In this document: piece by piece, positions 24,657 through 33,778 of the stretch
Numbering within the stretch: position 1 is the first letter of the stretch
Layout: each line of letters begins with the position of its first letter
Assembly (NCBI RefSeq): GCF_036697405.1
Contig: NZ_JBAHWA010000013.1
Location: forward strand, 30,674 to 94,673
Source of the DNA: Lysobacter sp036697405
GTDB taxonomy: Bacteria > Pseudomonadota > Gammaproteobacteria > Xanthomonadales > Xanthomonadaceae
Reading direction: 5' to 3'
DNA: 64,000 nt
Program-made: the position numbers and the translations under genes
The notes under the pieces: model-generated
What the model was told of the DNA's origin: nothing
The model's input: the letters and a program-made list of their open reading frames with translations, nothing else
Databases searched by the model: none

Positions 24657-27600
24657 ATGAATCGATCGATCTGTGGCGTCCGTGCCTACTCCGTGGAACC
24701 GCTGCGCGCGGTGCTGGGCCGGACGCTTCGCAACGTCTTCTTCCTGGGCGCGCTGGCGCTGGCGATCGTTCCGACCGCCCATGCGCAGACGTCCGTCGAC
24801 AACGTGGCGCGGGTGTCCAACCCAGCCGGCTTGTCGTGCTCGGACGCTGCCACCAATCCGACTTGCGAGCGCATCGACAACGCCGTGGTCGGCGTGACGC
24901 CGGCGGTGCCGGCTTACGACTTCTGCCCCAGTACCGGCGCCAAGCCGGTGTTCAGCCTGGCCAACGGCGTGCGCATTTCCGCCTATCCTCCGGGCAGCGC
25001 CAACGACGCCTTCGTGACCGAGTTGGACTTCGCCATCGCCGGCGACCTCAACGCCCTGATGGTCGATCCGGTACGCAACCGCCTGCTGTTCGTTTCCCGC
25101 TCCGGTGGCAATACCCTGCTGTGGGCGTACGACGCCGCCAATGGCGGTTGGTATCAGGCTGCCGCGCCGTTCGCGTCGGCCGATTTCCCGCGCGCCGGCA
25201 TGGGGCCCAATGGCGTCGGCTATCTGATCTCGGGCGGCAGCGCCACGCCCGACGTTTGGCGCGTCACCGCCGATCCCACGCCGGGCAGCTTCGGCTACAC
25301 GGTGCAGAACATCGGCACCTTGTCCTACGACATCGCGCCGACCAACCTCAGCTCCGGCGACATCGCCCTGGACGGCGACGGCATGGGTTGGTTGTCGGCG
25401 GGGCAGGATCTTTATCGCATCGACTTCGGCGCCAGCCTGCAGGCGGTGCGGCAAGTGCGGCCGCTGCTCAACGGCGCACCCAGCACCATCTCCTGGGCCG
25501 GCGTGGCCTTCGCCGACGACGGCCGGTTGTTCGTGGCCGACAACGGCGCCAGCAGCAGCTACTACGCCTACGACCCGGCCACCGGCGTGCTGACCCAGTC
25601 GGCGCCGACCGTCGCGGTGGCGTCGCGCGACCTGGCCTCCTGCGCCTTCCCGACGCTGGCGGCGGCCGACCTGTCGGTGAACAAGACCCTGGCGCAGATC
25701 AACGGCGTCCCGGCGGCGGCAGGTGCGACCGTGGCCGCCGGCGACACCCTGACCTACGCCGTCCAGCTCAGCAACAGCGGCGGCACGGTCACCACCGTGT
25801 TCGCGGGCGAAGTCGTCGAGACCCTGCCGGCCAATACCACCGTGGTGACCGCCGGCAACGACTTCACCTGCAGCGGCAGCAATTGCCCCAACACCGCGGC
25901 GGTGAACGTGCCCGCCGGCAATAGCGTCACCCTCGATTTCGTGGTCCAGGTCGTCGCTCCGCTGCCCGGCAACATCGCCAGCATCGACAATGCGGTGACC
26001 GTGGCCGGGGTGGACTGCGCCGCCGCCGGCAACGACTGCACCGAAACCACGCCGCTGGCACCGACGCTGACGGTCGCCAAGAGCGTCAACCCGGCCAGCG
26101 GCACCGCGGTGTCGGTGGGCGACACGCTCAGCTACACGCTGACCGTGGAGGTGGCCAACGGCGTCACCGTGAATCCGGAAGTGTTGACCGATACCTTGGG
26201 TGCCGGCCTGGCCGTCGCTACCCTGCCGGCCGGCTGCACCGCCGCGGGCCAGGTCGTGACCTGCACCCTGCCAGCGGGCAGCGCGATCGGCAGCCACTCC
26301 TTCAGCTATACCGCCACGGTCTCGGCCGATGCGGTCACCTCGGTCAGCAATACGGTCGTGCCCAGCAGCGGCAGCTGCACCACGTGCACCACCACGAACC
26401 CGGTCGATCCGACCCTGACGGTCGCCAAGAGCGCGAACCCGGCCAGCGGCACCGCGGTGTCGGTGGGCGACACGTTGAGCTACACGCTCAGCGTGACCGT
26501 GGCCAATGCGGTGACCACCGCGCCGGAAGTACTGACCGACACCCTGGGCGCCGGCTTGAACGTCGGCACGCTGCCCGCGGGCTGCACCGCGGCGGGGCAA
26601 GTCATCACCTGCACCCTGCCGGCCGGCAGCGCGATCGGCACGCATGGCTTCAACTACACCGCCACCGTCGACGCCGCCGCGACCACCTCGGTCAGCAACA
26701 CCGTGGTGCCCAGCAGCGGCAGCTGCACCAGCTGCACCACGACCAATCCGATCAACCCGACCATCGCCGTCGCCAAGAGCGTGAATCCGGCCAGCGGCAC
26801 CGCGGTGTCGGTGGGCGACACGCTGAGCTACACGCTCAACGTCACCGTGGCCAACGCGGTCACCACCGCGCCGGAAGTGCTGACCGACACGCTGGGCGCC
26901 GGCCTCACCGTCGCTACGTTGCCCGCGGCTTGCACGGCGTCGGGCCAAGTCATCACCTGCACCTTGCCCGCCGGCAGCGCCATCGGCGGCCACAGCTTCA
27001 GCTACACCGCGACGGTCGACGCCGCCGCCACCACCTCGGTCAGCAACAGCGTCGTGCCCAGCAGCGGCAGCTGCACCAGCTGCACCACGACCAATCCGGT
27101 CAACCCGACCATCGCCGTCGCCAAGAGCGTGAACCCGGCCAGCGGCACCGCCGTATCGGTCGGCGACACCTTGACCTATACGCTGACGGTGACGGTGGCC
27201 AATGCGGCCACCACCGCGCCGGAAGTGCTGACCGATACGCTGGGCGCCGGCCTCACTGTCGCTACGCTGCCGGCCGGCTGCAGCGCGGCGGGTCAGGTCA
27301 TCACCTGCACCCTCGCCGCCGGCAGCGCGGTGGGCAGCCACAGCTTCAGCTACACCGCGACGGTCGATGCCGCCGCGACCGCTTCGGTCAGCAACACCGT
27401 GGTGCCCAGCAGCGGCAGCTGCGTGAGCTGCACCACGACCAATCCGATCAACCCGACCATCGCCGTCGCCAAGAGCGTGAACCCGGCCAGCGGCACCGCG
27501 GTGTCGGTGGGCGACACGCTGAGCTACACGCTCACCGTGACCGTGGCCAATGCCGCCACGACCGCGCCGGAGGTGTTGACCGATACCTTGGGCGCGGGCC

Positions 27601-30600
27601 TGAGCGTCGGCACGTTGCCGGCCGGCTGCAGCGCCGCGGGCCAGGTCATCACCTGCACCTTGCCGGCCGGCAGCGCGATCGGCAGCCACGCTTTCACCTA
27701 CAACGCCACCGTCGCCGCCGCCGCGACCACCTCGGTCAGCAACAGCGTCGTGCCCAGCAGCGGCAGCTGCACCAATTGCACCACGACCAATCCGGTCAAC
27801 CCGACCATCGCCGTCGCCAAGAGCGTGAACCCGGGCAGCGGCACCGCGGTGTCGGTGGGCGACACGTTGAGCTACACGCTCAGCGTGACCGTGGCCAATG
27901 CGGTGACCACCGCGCCGGAAGTACTGACCGACACCCTGGGCGCCGGCTTGAACGTCGGCACGCTGCCGGCGGGCTGCACCGCGGCGGGCCAAGTCATCAC
28001 CTGCACCCTGCCTGCAGGCAGCGCGATCGGTACGCATAGCTTCAACTACACCGCCACCGTCGACGCCGCGGCCACCACCTCGGTCAGCAACAGCGTCGTG
28101 CCCAGCAGCGGCAGCTGCACCAGTTGCACCACGGTCAACCCGGTCGATCCCACCGTCACGGTCGCCAAGAGCGTGAACCCGGGCAGCGGCACCGCGGTCT
28201 CGGTGGGCGACACGCTGAGCTACACCCTCACCGTGATCGTCGCCAACGCCGCCACCACGGCGCCGGAAGTGCTGACCGATACCCTGGGTGCCGGCCTGAC
28301 CGTCGGCACCGTGCCGGCCGGCTGCAGCGCGGCGGGCCAGGTCGTGACCTGCACCCTGCCTGCAGGCAGCGCGATCGGTAGTTACAGCTTCAACTACACC
28401 GCGACCGTGGCCGCCAGCGCGGCCACGTCGGTCAGCAACAGCGTCGTGCCCAGCAGCGGTGGCTGCACCACCTGCACCACGACCAATCCGGTCAATCCGA
28501 CCCTGAGCGTCAACAAGAGCGTGAACCCGGCCAGCGGCACCGCGGTGTCGGTGGGCGATACGTTGAGCTACACGCTCAGCGTCACCGTGGCCAATGCCGC
28601 GACCAGCGCGCCGGAAGTACTGACCGACACCCTGGGCGCCGGCTTGAACGTCGGCACGCTGCCGGCGGGCTGCAGCGCGGCCGGCCAGGTCATCACCTGC
28701 ACCCTGCCGGCCGGCAGCGCGATCGGCACGCATAGCTTCAACTACACCGCCACCGTCGACGCCGCGGCTACCACTTCGGTCAGCAACACCGTGGTGCCCA
28801 GTTCGGCGATCTGCGGCACCTGCACCACCACCAACCCGGTCGACCCGACCCTGACCGTCGCCAAGAGCGTCAATCCCGCCAGCGGCACCGCGGTGTCGGT
28901 GGGGGACACCCTGACCTACACGCTGACCGTGACCGTGGCCAATGCGATCACCAGCAACAACGAGGTGCTGACCGATACCCTGGGCGCCGGCCTGACCATC
29001 GGCAGCGTGCCGGCGGGCTGCAGCGCGGCGGGTCAGGTCGTGACCTGCACGCTGCCGGCCGGCAGCGCGATCGGCAGCCATACCTACACCTACACCGCGA
29101 CCGTCGCCGCCAGCGCCACCACCTCGGTCAGCAACAGCGTCGTGCCCAGCAGCGGCACCTGCGGCACCTGCACCACGGTCAATCCGCTGCTGCCGACGAT
29201 CGATGTGAGCAAGTCGGTGAACCCGGCCGGCGGCACCACGGTGTCGGTGGGCGACACGCTGACCTATACGCTGACCGTCGATGTCGCCAATGCCGCCACC
29301 ACGGCGCCGGAAGTGCTGACCGACACGCTGGGCGCCGGCCTCACCGTCGGCACGCTGCCGGCCGGCTGCAGCGCTTCGGGCCAGGTCATCACCTGCACCT
29401 TGGCCGCCGGCAGCGCGATCGGCAGTTACAGCTTCGTTTACACCGCGACGGTCGACGCCGCCGCGACCACCTCGGTCAGCAACAGCGTCGTGCCCAGCAG
29501 CGGCAACTGCGTCGGCTGCACCACCACCAACCCGGTCGCGGCCGTCATCACCGTCGCCAAGAGTGTGAACCCGGGCAGCGGCACCGCGGTGTCGGTGGGC
29601 GACACGCTCGACTACACCCTCAGCGTGACCGTGGCCAATGCCGCCACCACCGCGCCGGAAGTGCTGACCGACACCTTGGGCGCGGGCCTGGCGATCGGCG
29701 CCTTGCCGGCTGGTTGCGGCGCGGCGGGCCAGGTCATCACCTGCACCCTGCCTGCAGGCAGTGCGATCGGTACGCACAGTTTCGCCTACACCGCGACCGT
29801 GACCGCCAGCGCGACCACGTCGGTCAGCAACAGCGTCGTGCCCAGCAGCGGCAACTGTGTCGGCTGCACCACCACCAACCCGGTCACGCCGACCCTGACC
29901 GTCGCCAAGAGCGTCAGCCCGGGCAACGGCACCACCGTGGCGGTGGGCGACACGCTCAACTACACCCTCAGCGTGACCGTAGCCAACGCCGCGACCGGCG
30001 CACCGGAAGTGCTGACCGATACGCTGGGCGCCGGTCTGGCCGTCGGCACGCTGCCGGCCGGCTGTGCCGCGGCCGGCCAGGTCGTCACCTGCACCCTGCC
30101 CGCCGGCAGCGCGATCGGCACGCACACCTTCGCCTACACCGCGACGGTGACCGCCAGCGCCACCACCGCGGTCAACAACAGCGTGACCGCCAGCAGCGGC
30201 AACTGCACCGCCTGCACGACCAGCAACCCGGTCGCGCCCATGATCACCGTGGCCAAGAGCGTCAATCCGGGCAGCGGCACGGCGGTGTCGGTGGGCGACA
30301 CCCTGACCTATACGCTGACCGTGAACGTGGCCAATGCCGCGACCGCCGCGCCGGAAGTGCTGACCGACACCCTGGGCGCGGGCCTGACCGTGGCCACCGT
30401 GCCGGCCGGCTGCAGCGCTTCGGGCCAGGTCATCACCTGCACCGTGCCCGCCGGCAGCGCGATCGGCGGCTACAACTTCGTCTACACCGCGACCGTGGCC
30501 GCCAGCGCGACCGCCTCGGTCAGCAACAGCGTGACCGCCAGCAGCGGCAATTGCGTCAGTTGCAGCACCAGCAACCCGGTCACGCCGACGATCACCGTCG

Positions 30601-33600
30601 CCAAGAGCGTCAACCCGGCCAGCGGCAGCGCGGTGTCGGTGGGCGACACGCTGACCTATACGCTGACGGTGAACGTGGCCAATGCCGCGACCGCAACGCC
30701 GGAAGTGCTGACCGACACCCTGGGCGCGGGTCTGACTGTCGGCACGCTGCCGGCCGGCTGCGGCGCCGCGGGCCAGGTCATCACCTGCACGGTGCCCGCC
30801 GGCAGCGCGATCGGCAGCTACAACTTCGTCTACACCGCGACCGTGGCCGCCAGCGCGACCACCTCGGTCAGCAACAGCGTCGTTGCCAGCACCGGCACCT
30901 GCACCAGCTGCAGCACGACCAATCCGGTGAGCTCGACGGTGACCGTGGCCAAGAGCGCGAACCCGGCCAGCGGCACCGCGGTGTCGGTGGGCGACACCCT
31001 GAGCTACACGCTCACGGTGACCGTGGCCAATGCAGTCACCGCTGCGCCGGTGGTGCTGACCGACACCCTCGGCGCCGGCCTGAGCGTGGGCGCGTTGCCC
31101 GATGGTTGCCATGCCGCCGGACAGACCATCACCTGCACCCTGGCCGCGGGCGCGGCGATCGGCAGCCACGACTTCAACTACACCGCCACGGTCGGCGCCG
31201 ACGCCAGCGTCTCGGTCGCCAACAGCGTGACCACCAGCGTCGGCAGCTGCACCGCCTGCGCCACCAGCCATCCGGTGGCGCCGCGGATCGCGGTGAACAA
31301 GACCGCCGACCCCGCCAGCGGCGAGACGGTGGAAGCCAATCAGCTGATCACCTATACCGTCACCGTCACGGTGGGCAACGCGCCGACCACGCAGGCGCTG
31401 ACTCTGACCGACACCTTGAGTGCCGGTCAGACCCTGCAGACCGGCTCGATCCAGGCGCCGGCGGGCGGCAGCTGCAATGCGGTGGCCGGAGGCCTGGCGT
31501 GCGGCCTGGCCGCGGGCGCCGCGCCCGGCAGCTATGCCTTCGTCTACCAGGTGCGCGTGGATGCCGGCGCCACCGGCAGCATCGGCAACAGCGTCGCCGC
31601 CAGCGGCGGTGGCGGTGTCGGGCCGCAATGCCAGGTCTGCCAGACCGAGCACCGCATCGCCGTGCCCGTGGTGGACGTGAGCAAGTCCTCCGCGCCCGGC
31701 GGCGACGCCGTGCTGCGCGTGGGCGATACCCTGCAGTACACCCTGACGGTGAACGTGTCGCAGGCCACCACCACCGCCGAGGTGGTGCTGGAGGACACGC
31801 CCAGCGCTGGCCTGACCCTGGGCGCGCTGCCCGCGGGCTGCACCGCCAGCAGCACCGGCCTGCGCTGCGTCCTGCCGGCCGGCACCGCGCCGGGCAGCTA
31901 CGCCTTCACCTACCCGGCGACGATCAACGCCGACGCCGGCGGTACCGTCAGCAACGTCGTGGTCGCCAACGGCGGCGGCGGTTCGCAGCTGCCGCCCAGC
32001 TGCCTCAACTGCGCCACCACGCATCGGGTCGATTCGCCGGCGCTGCTGCGCGTGATCAAGACCAGCGCGGTGCGCGAGGCGCGCATCGGCGACCTGGTGC
32101 GCTACACCATCACGGTCGAGAACGTGGGCGATACCAACGTCCGCGGCGCCACCCTGGTCGATACGCCGCCGGCCGGCTTCAGCTATGTCGACGGTTCGTT
32201 GTCGGTGGTGGACGGCGACAATGCCGCCACCGCCAGCGGCTACAACCCGATCCGCTTCGCCGGCCTGGACATCGACGTCGGCCGCTCGGCGAGCCTGGTC
32301 TATCTGATGCGGATCGGCGCCGGTGTGCGCACGGGCGTGCAGATCAACCAGGCGCAGGCCTACTCCAGCGTCGGTCGCCCGATTTCCAATGTCGCCACCG
32401 CCGAAGTCGCGCTGGCCGCCGATCCCCTGGTCGACGACAGCCTGATCCTGGGCACGGTGTTCGACGACCGCGACGGCGACGGCTGGCAGGATCGCGCCGA
32501 CCTGAGCGGCGTGCGCGTACAGGGCGGCTTCGATCCGGCCGCTTACGTGCCGGGTTCGACCACGATCGACCGCGGCGCCGGCCCGCAGCCGGTGGCCGAC
32601 GCCAGCGCACCGCTGCTGCACGGTATCGATCTGGGCGACATCGGCGCGCGACAGTCGCCGGCCGACCCGGTCCAGCTGCGCCAGATCGTGCTGCGCCAGC
32701 GCCTGAGCCGGCCCGACTTCCGCGACGACTTCGTGCTTACCACCCGCGAGGGCGCCAGCCTGCGCATGGACGCGGCCGGCCGGACCACGCTGTCGACGCA
32801 GGGCGAGGCGGCCAAGGGCCTGAACGCGGCGCTGCCGCAGGTCGAGCGCCGCGTCGCCCAGGGCGAGGGCGGCTATGTGGTGGACTACGTGATCGGCAAC
32901 GCCGGCATCGACGAGCGCGGTATCCCGGGCGTGCGCATCGCTTCGGTCGACGGCTTGCTGGTGGAGACCGACCAGTACGGCCGCTATCACCTGGCCGGCA
33001 TCCCGGGCGGCGCTTGGGCGCGCGGACGCAACTTCATCCTCAAGGCCGATCCGTCGACGCTGCCCGCGGGCACCGCGCTGACCACCGACAACCCGCTGAT
33101 CCGCCGCATCACCCCGGGTCTGCCGGTGCGTTTCGACTTCGGCGCCAAACTGCCGGACGAGACCGTGCCAGGCGCCGAACGCAGGGTCGAGCTGGACTTG
33201 GGCGAGGTGATCTTCGCGCCCGGTAGCGCGCAGCTGCGCGAGCGCTACCTGCCGGCATTGGATCGCATCGCCGCGCGCATCGCCGAGTACGGCGGCGGCG
33301 AGGTGGTGATCGTCGCCGACGGCGACAGCGAGGCGCTGGCCTTCGATCGCGCGGCCGCGGTCAAGGACGCGCTGCTGTCCCGGCTGCCCAAGGACGTGGC
33401 GCAGGCGCTGAGCGTCAGCGCGCGTACCGTCGCCAACGACCGCGACAGCCTGGTCGCCGGCGTCGGCCAAGCCGGCCCGCGCCTGGGCACGGTGCTGTTC
33501 GACACCGACAGCGCCGCGATCAAGCCTGAGTTCCTGCCGCTGGTCGAGCGCATCGCCGCGCATCTGGAGCAGACGCGTGGCGGCACCGTGACCCTGGTCG

Positions 33601-33767
33601 GCCATGCCGACATGCGCAGCGCGGCGGACTACAACCTGGCCTTGGGCATGCGACGGGCACGGGCGGTGTACGAGGCGATCGCGAGCCGGCTGAGCGCGCA
33701 GACGCGCAGCCAGGTCCGGGTGGAATCCAGCAACGAACCGGCAGCCCCTGCCGGCAGCGGCAAGTGA
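24657..33767 (+). CDS. Giant exported DUF11-repeat protein with OmpA-like C-terminus
   Basis: 3036 residues. A signal peptide with a long N-region (cleavage near AHA-QTS, residue 43) leads into a propeller-like region (about 70-335) and a DUF11 domain (about 340-465). Fifteen tandem 116-residue repeats follow (about 469-2208); they start near TVAKSVNPASGTAVSVGDTL and end GSCTSCTTTNP, with four Cys each. Three more divergent DUF11 domains (about 2208-2600) and a region with GVRIASVDGLLVETDQYGRY follow. Two OmpA-like modules end it; the first (about 2843) is degenerate and the second (about 2942) keeps GHADMRSAADYN and RRA. The protein likely reaches from peptidoglycan through the envelope. ATG 24657 has AGGGA upstream. 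Confidence 0.85.
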   Translation: MNRSICGVRAYSVEPLRAVLGRTLRNVFFLGALALAIVPTAHAQTSVDNVARVSNPAGLSCSDAATNPTCERIDNAVVGVTPAVPAYDFCPSTGAKPVFSLANGVRISAYPPGSANDAFVTELDFAIAGDLNALMVDPVRNRLLFVSRSGGNTLLWAYDAANGGWYQAAAPFASADFPRAGMGPNGVGYLISGGSATPDVWRVTADPTPGSFGYTVQNIGTLSYDIAPTNLSSGDIALDGDGMGWLSAGQDLYRIDFGASLQAVRQVRPLLNGAPSTISWAGVAFADDGRLFVADNGASSSYYAYDPATGVLTQSAPTVAVASRDLASCAFPTLAAADLSVNKTLAQINGVPAAAGATVAAGDTLTYAVQLSNSGGTVTTVFAGEVVETLPANTTVVTAGNDFTCSGSNCPNTAAVNVPAGNSVTLDFVVQVVAPLPGNIASIDNAVTVAGVDCAAAGNDCTETTPLAPTLTVAKSVNPASGTAVSVGDTLSYTLTVEVANGVTVNPEVLTDTLGAGLAVATLPAGCTAAGQVVTCTLPAGSAIGSHSFSYTATVSADAVTSVSNTVVPSSGSCTTCTTTNPVDPTLTVAKSANPASGTAVSVGDTLSYTLSVTVANAVTTAPEVLTDTLGAGLNVGTLPAGCTAAGQVITCTLPAGSAIGTHGFNYTATVDAAATTSVSNTVVPSSGSCTSCTTTNPINPTIAVAKSVNPASGTAVSVGDTLSYTLNVTVANAVTTAPEVLTDTLGAGLTVATLPAACTASGQVITCTLPAGSAIGGHSFSYTATVDAAATTSVSNSVVPSSGSCTSCTTTNPVNPTIAVAKSVNPASGTAVSVGDTLTYTLTVTVANAATTAPEVLTDTLGAGLTVATLPAGCSAAGQVITCTLAAGSAVGSHSFSYTATVDAAATASVSNTVVPSSGSCVSCTTTNPINPTIAVAKSVNPASGTAVSVGDTLSYTLTVTVANAATTAPEVLTDTLGAGLSVGTLPAGCSAAGQVITCTLPAGSAIGSHAFTYNATVAAAATTSVSNSVVPSSGSCTNCTTTNPVNPTIAVAKSVNPGSGTAVSVGDTLSYTLSVTVANAVTTAPEVLTDTLGAGLNVGTLPAGCTAAGQVITCTLPAGSAIGTHSFNYTATVDAAATTSVSNSVVPSSGSCTSCTTVNPVDPTVTVAKSVNPGSGTAVSVGDTLSYTLTVIVANAATTAPEVLTDTLGAGLTVGTVPAGCSAAGQVVTCTLPAGSAIGSYSFNYTATVAASAATSVSNSVVPSSGGCTTCTTTNPVNPTLSVNKSVNPASGTAVSVGDTLSYTLSVTVANAATSAPEVLTDTLGAGLNVGTLPAGCSAAGQVITCTLPAGSAIGTHSFNYTATVDAAATTSVSNTVVPSSAICGTCTTTNPVDPTLTVAKSVNPASGTAVSVGDTLTYTLTVTVANAITSNNEVLTDTLGAGLTIGSVPAGCSAAGQVVTCTLPAGSAIGSHTYTYTATVAASATTSVSNSVVPSSGTCGTCTTVNPLLPTIDVSKSVNPAGGTTVSVGDTLTYTLTVDVANAATTAPEVLTDTLGAGLTVGTLPAGCSASGQVITCTLAAGSAIGSYSFVYTATVDAAATTSVSNSVVPSSGNCVGCTTTNPVAAVITVAKSVNPGSGTAVSVGDTLDYTLSVTVANAATTAPEVLTDTLGAGLAIGALPAGCGAAGQVITCTLPAGSAIGTHSFAYTATVTASATTSVSNSVVPSSGNCVGCTTTNPVTPTLTVAKSVSPGNGTTVAVGDTLNYTLSVTVANAATGAPEVLTDTLGAGLAVGTLPAGCAAAGQVVTCTLPAGSAIGTHTFAYTATVTASATTAVNNSVTASSGNCTACTTSNPVAPMITVAKSVNPGSGTAVSVGDTLTYTLTVNVANAATAAPEVLTDTLGAGLTVATVPAGCSASGQVITCTVPAGSAIGGYNFVYTATVAASATASVSNSVTASSGNCVSCSTSNPVTPTITVAKSVNPASGSAVSVGDTLTYTLTVNVANAATATPEVLTDTLGAGLTVGTLPAGCGAAGQVITCTVPAGSAIGSYNFVYTATVAASATTSVSNSVVASTGTCTSCSTTNPVSSTVTVAKSANPASGTAVSVGDTLSYTLTVTVANAVTAAPVVLTDTLGAGLSVGALPDGCHAAGQTITCTLAAGAAIGSHDFNYTATVGADASVSVANSVTTSVGSCTACATSHPVAPRIAVNKTADPASGETVEANQLITYTVTVTVGNAPTTQALTLTDTLSAGQTLQTGSIQAPAGGSCNAVAGGLACGLAAGAAPGSYAFVYQVRVDAGATGSIGNSVAASGGGGVGPQCQVCQTEHRIAVPVVDVSKSSAPGGDAVLRVGDTLQYTLTVNVSQATTTAEVVLEDTPSAGLTLGALPAGCTASSTGLRCVLPAGTAPGSYAFTYPATINADAGGTVSNVVVANGGGGSQLPPSCLNCATTHRVDSPALLRVIKTSAVREARIGDLVRYTITVENVGDTNVRGATLVDTPPAGFSYVDGSLSVVDGDNAATASGYNPIRFAGLDIDVGRSASLVYLMRIGAGVRTGVQINQAQAYSSVGRPISNVATAEVALAADPLVDDSLILGTVFDDRDGDGWQDRADLSGVRVQGGFDPAAYVPGSTTIDRGAGPQPVADASAPLLHGIDLGDIGARQSPADPVQLRQIVLRQRLSRPDFRDDFVLTTREGASLRMDAAGRTTLSTQGEAAKGLNAALPQVERRVAQGEGGYVVDYVIGNAGIDERGIPGVRIASVDGLLVETDQYGRYHLAGIPGGAWARGRNFILKADPSTLPAGTALTTDNPLIRRITPGLPVRFDFGAKLPDETVPGAERRVELDLGEVIFAPGSAQLRERYLPALDRIAARIAEYGGGEVVIVADGDSEALAFDRAAAVKDALLSRLPKDVAQALSVSARTVANDRDSLVAGVGQAGPRLGTVLFDTDSAAIKPEFLPLVERIAAHLEQTRGGTVTLVGHADMRSAADYNLALGMRRARAVYEAIASRLSAQTRSQVRVESSNEPAAPAGSGK
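26061..31280 (+). repeat. Fifteen tandem 348-bp coding repeats
   Basis: The period is exactly 348 bp (116 codons): for example the GTCGGTGGGC landmark recurs at 26111, 26459 and 26807. The first units (about 2, 3, 5 and 6) are most alike. Units become more different towards the 3' end and grade into two diverged DUF11 domains. Confidence 0.93.
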
Positions 33768-33778
33768 GGGGGCGTGCC

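Noticed and set aside
26061..31280. Tandem repeat considered as a CRISPR or satellite array
   Set aside because: The period is 348 bp and in frame, with no spacer variation of CRISPR type; it encodes protein repeats.
24300..33605. A very long open frame on the minus strand running through the giant repeat gene
   Set aside because: It is rich in Gly, Arg, His and Asp in blocks that mirror the 348-bp repeats of the plus-strand gene, has no ribosome-binding site or domain, and arises from GC-rich codon bias. Only its last 235 codons (the response regulator) are real.
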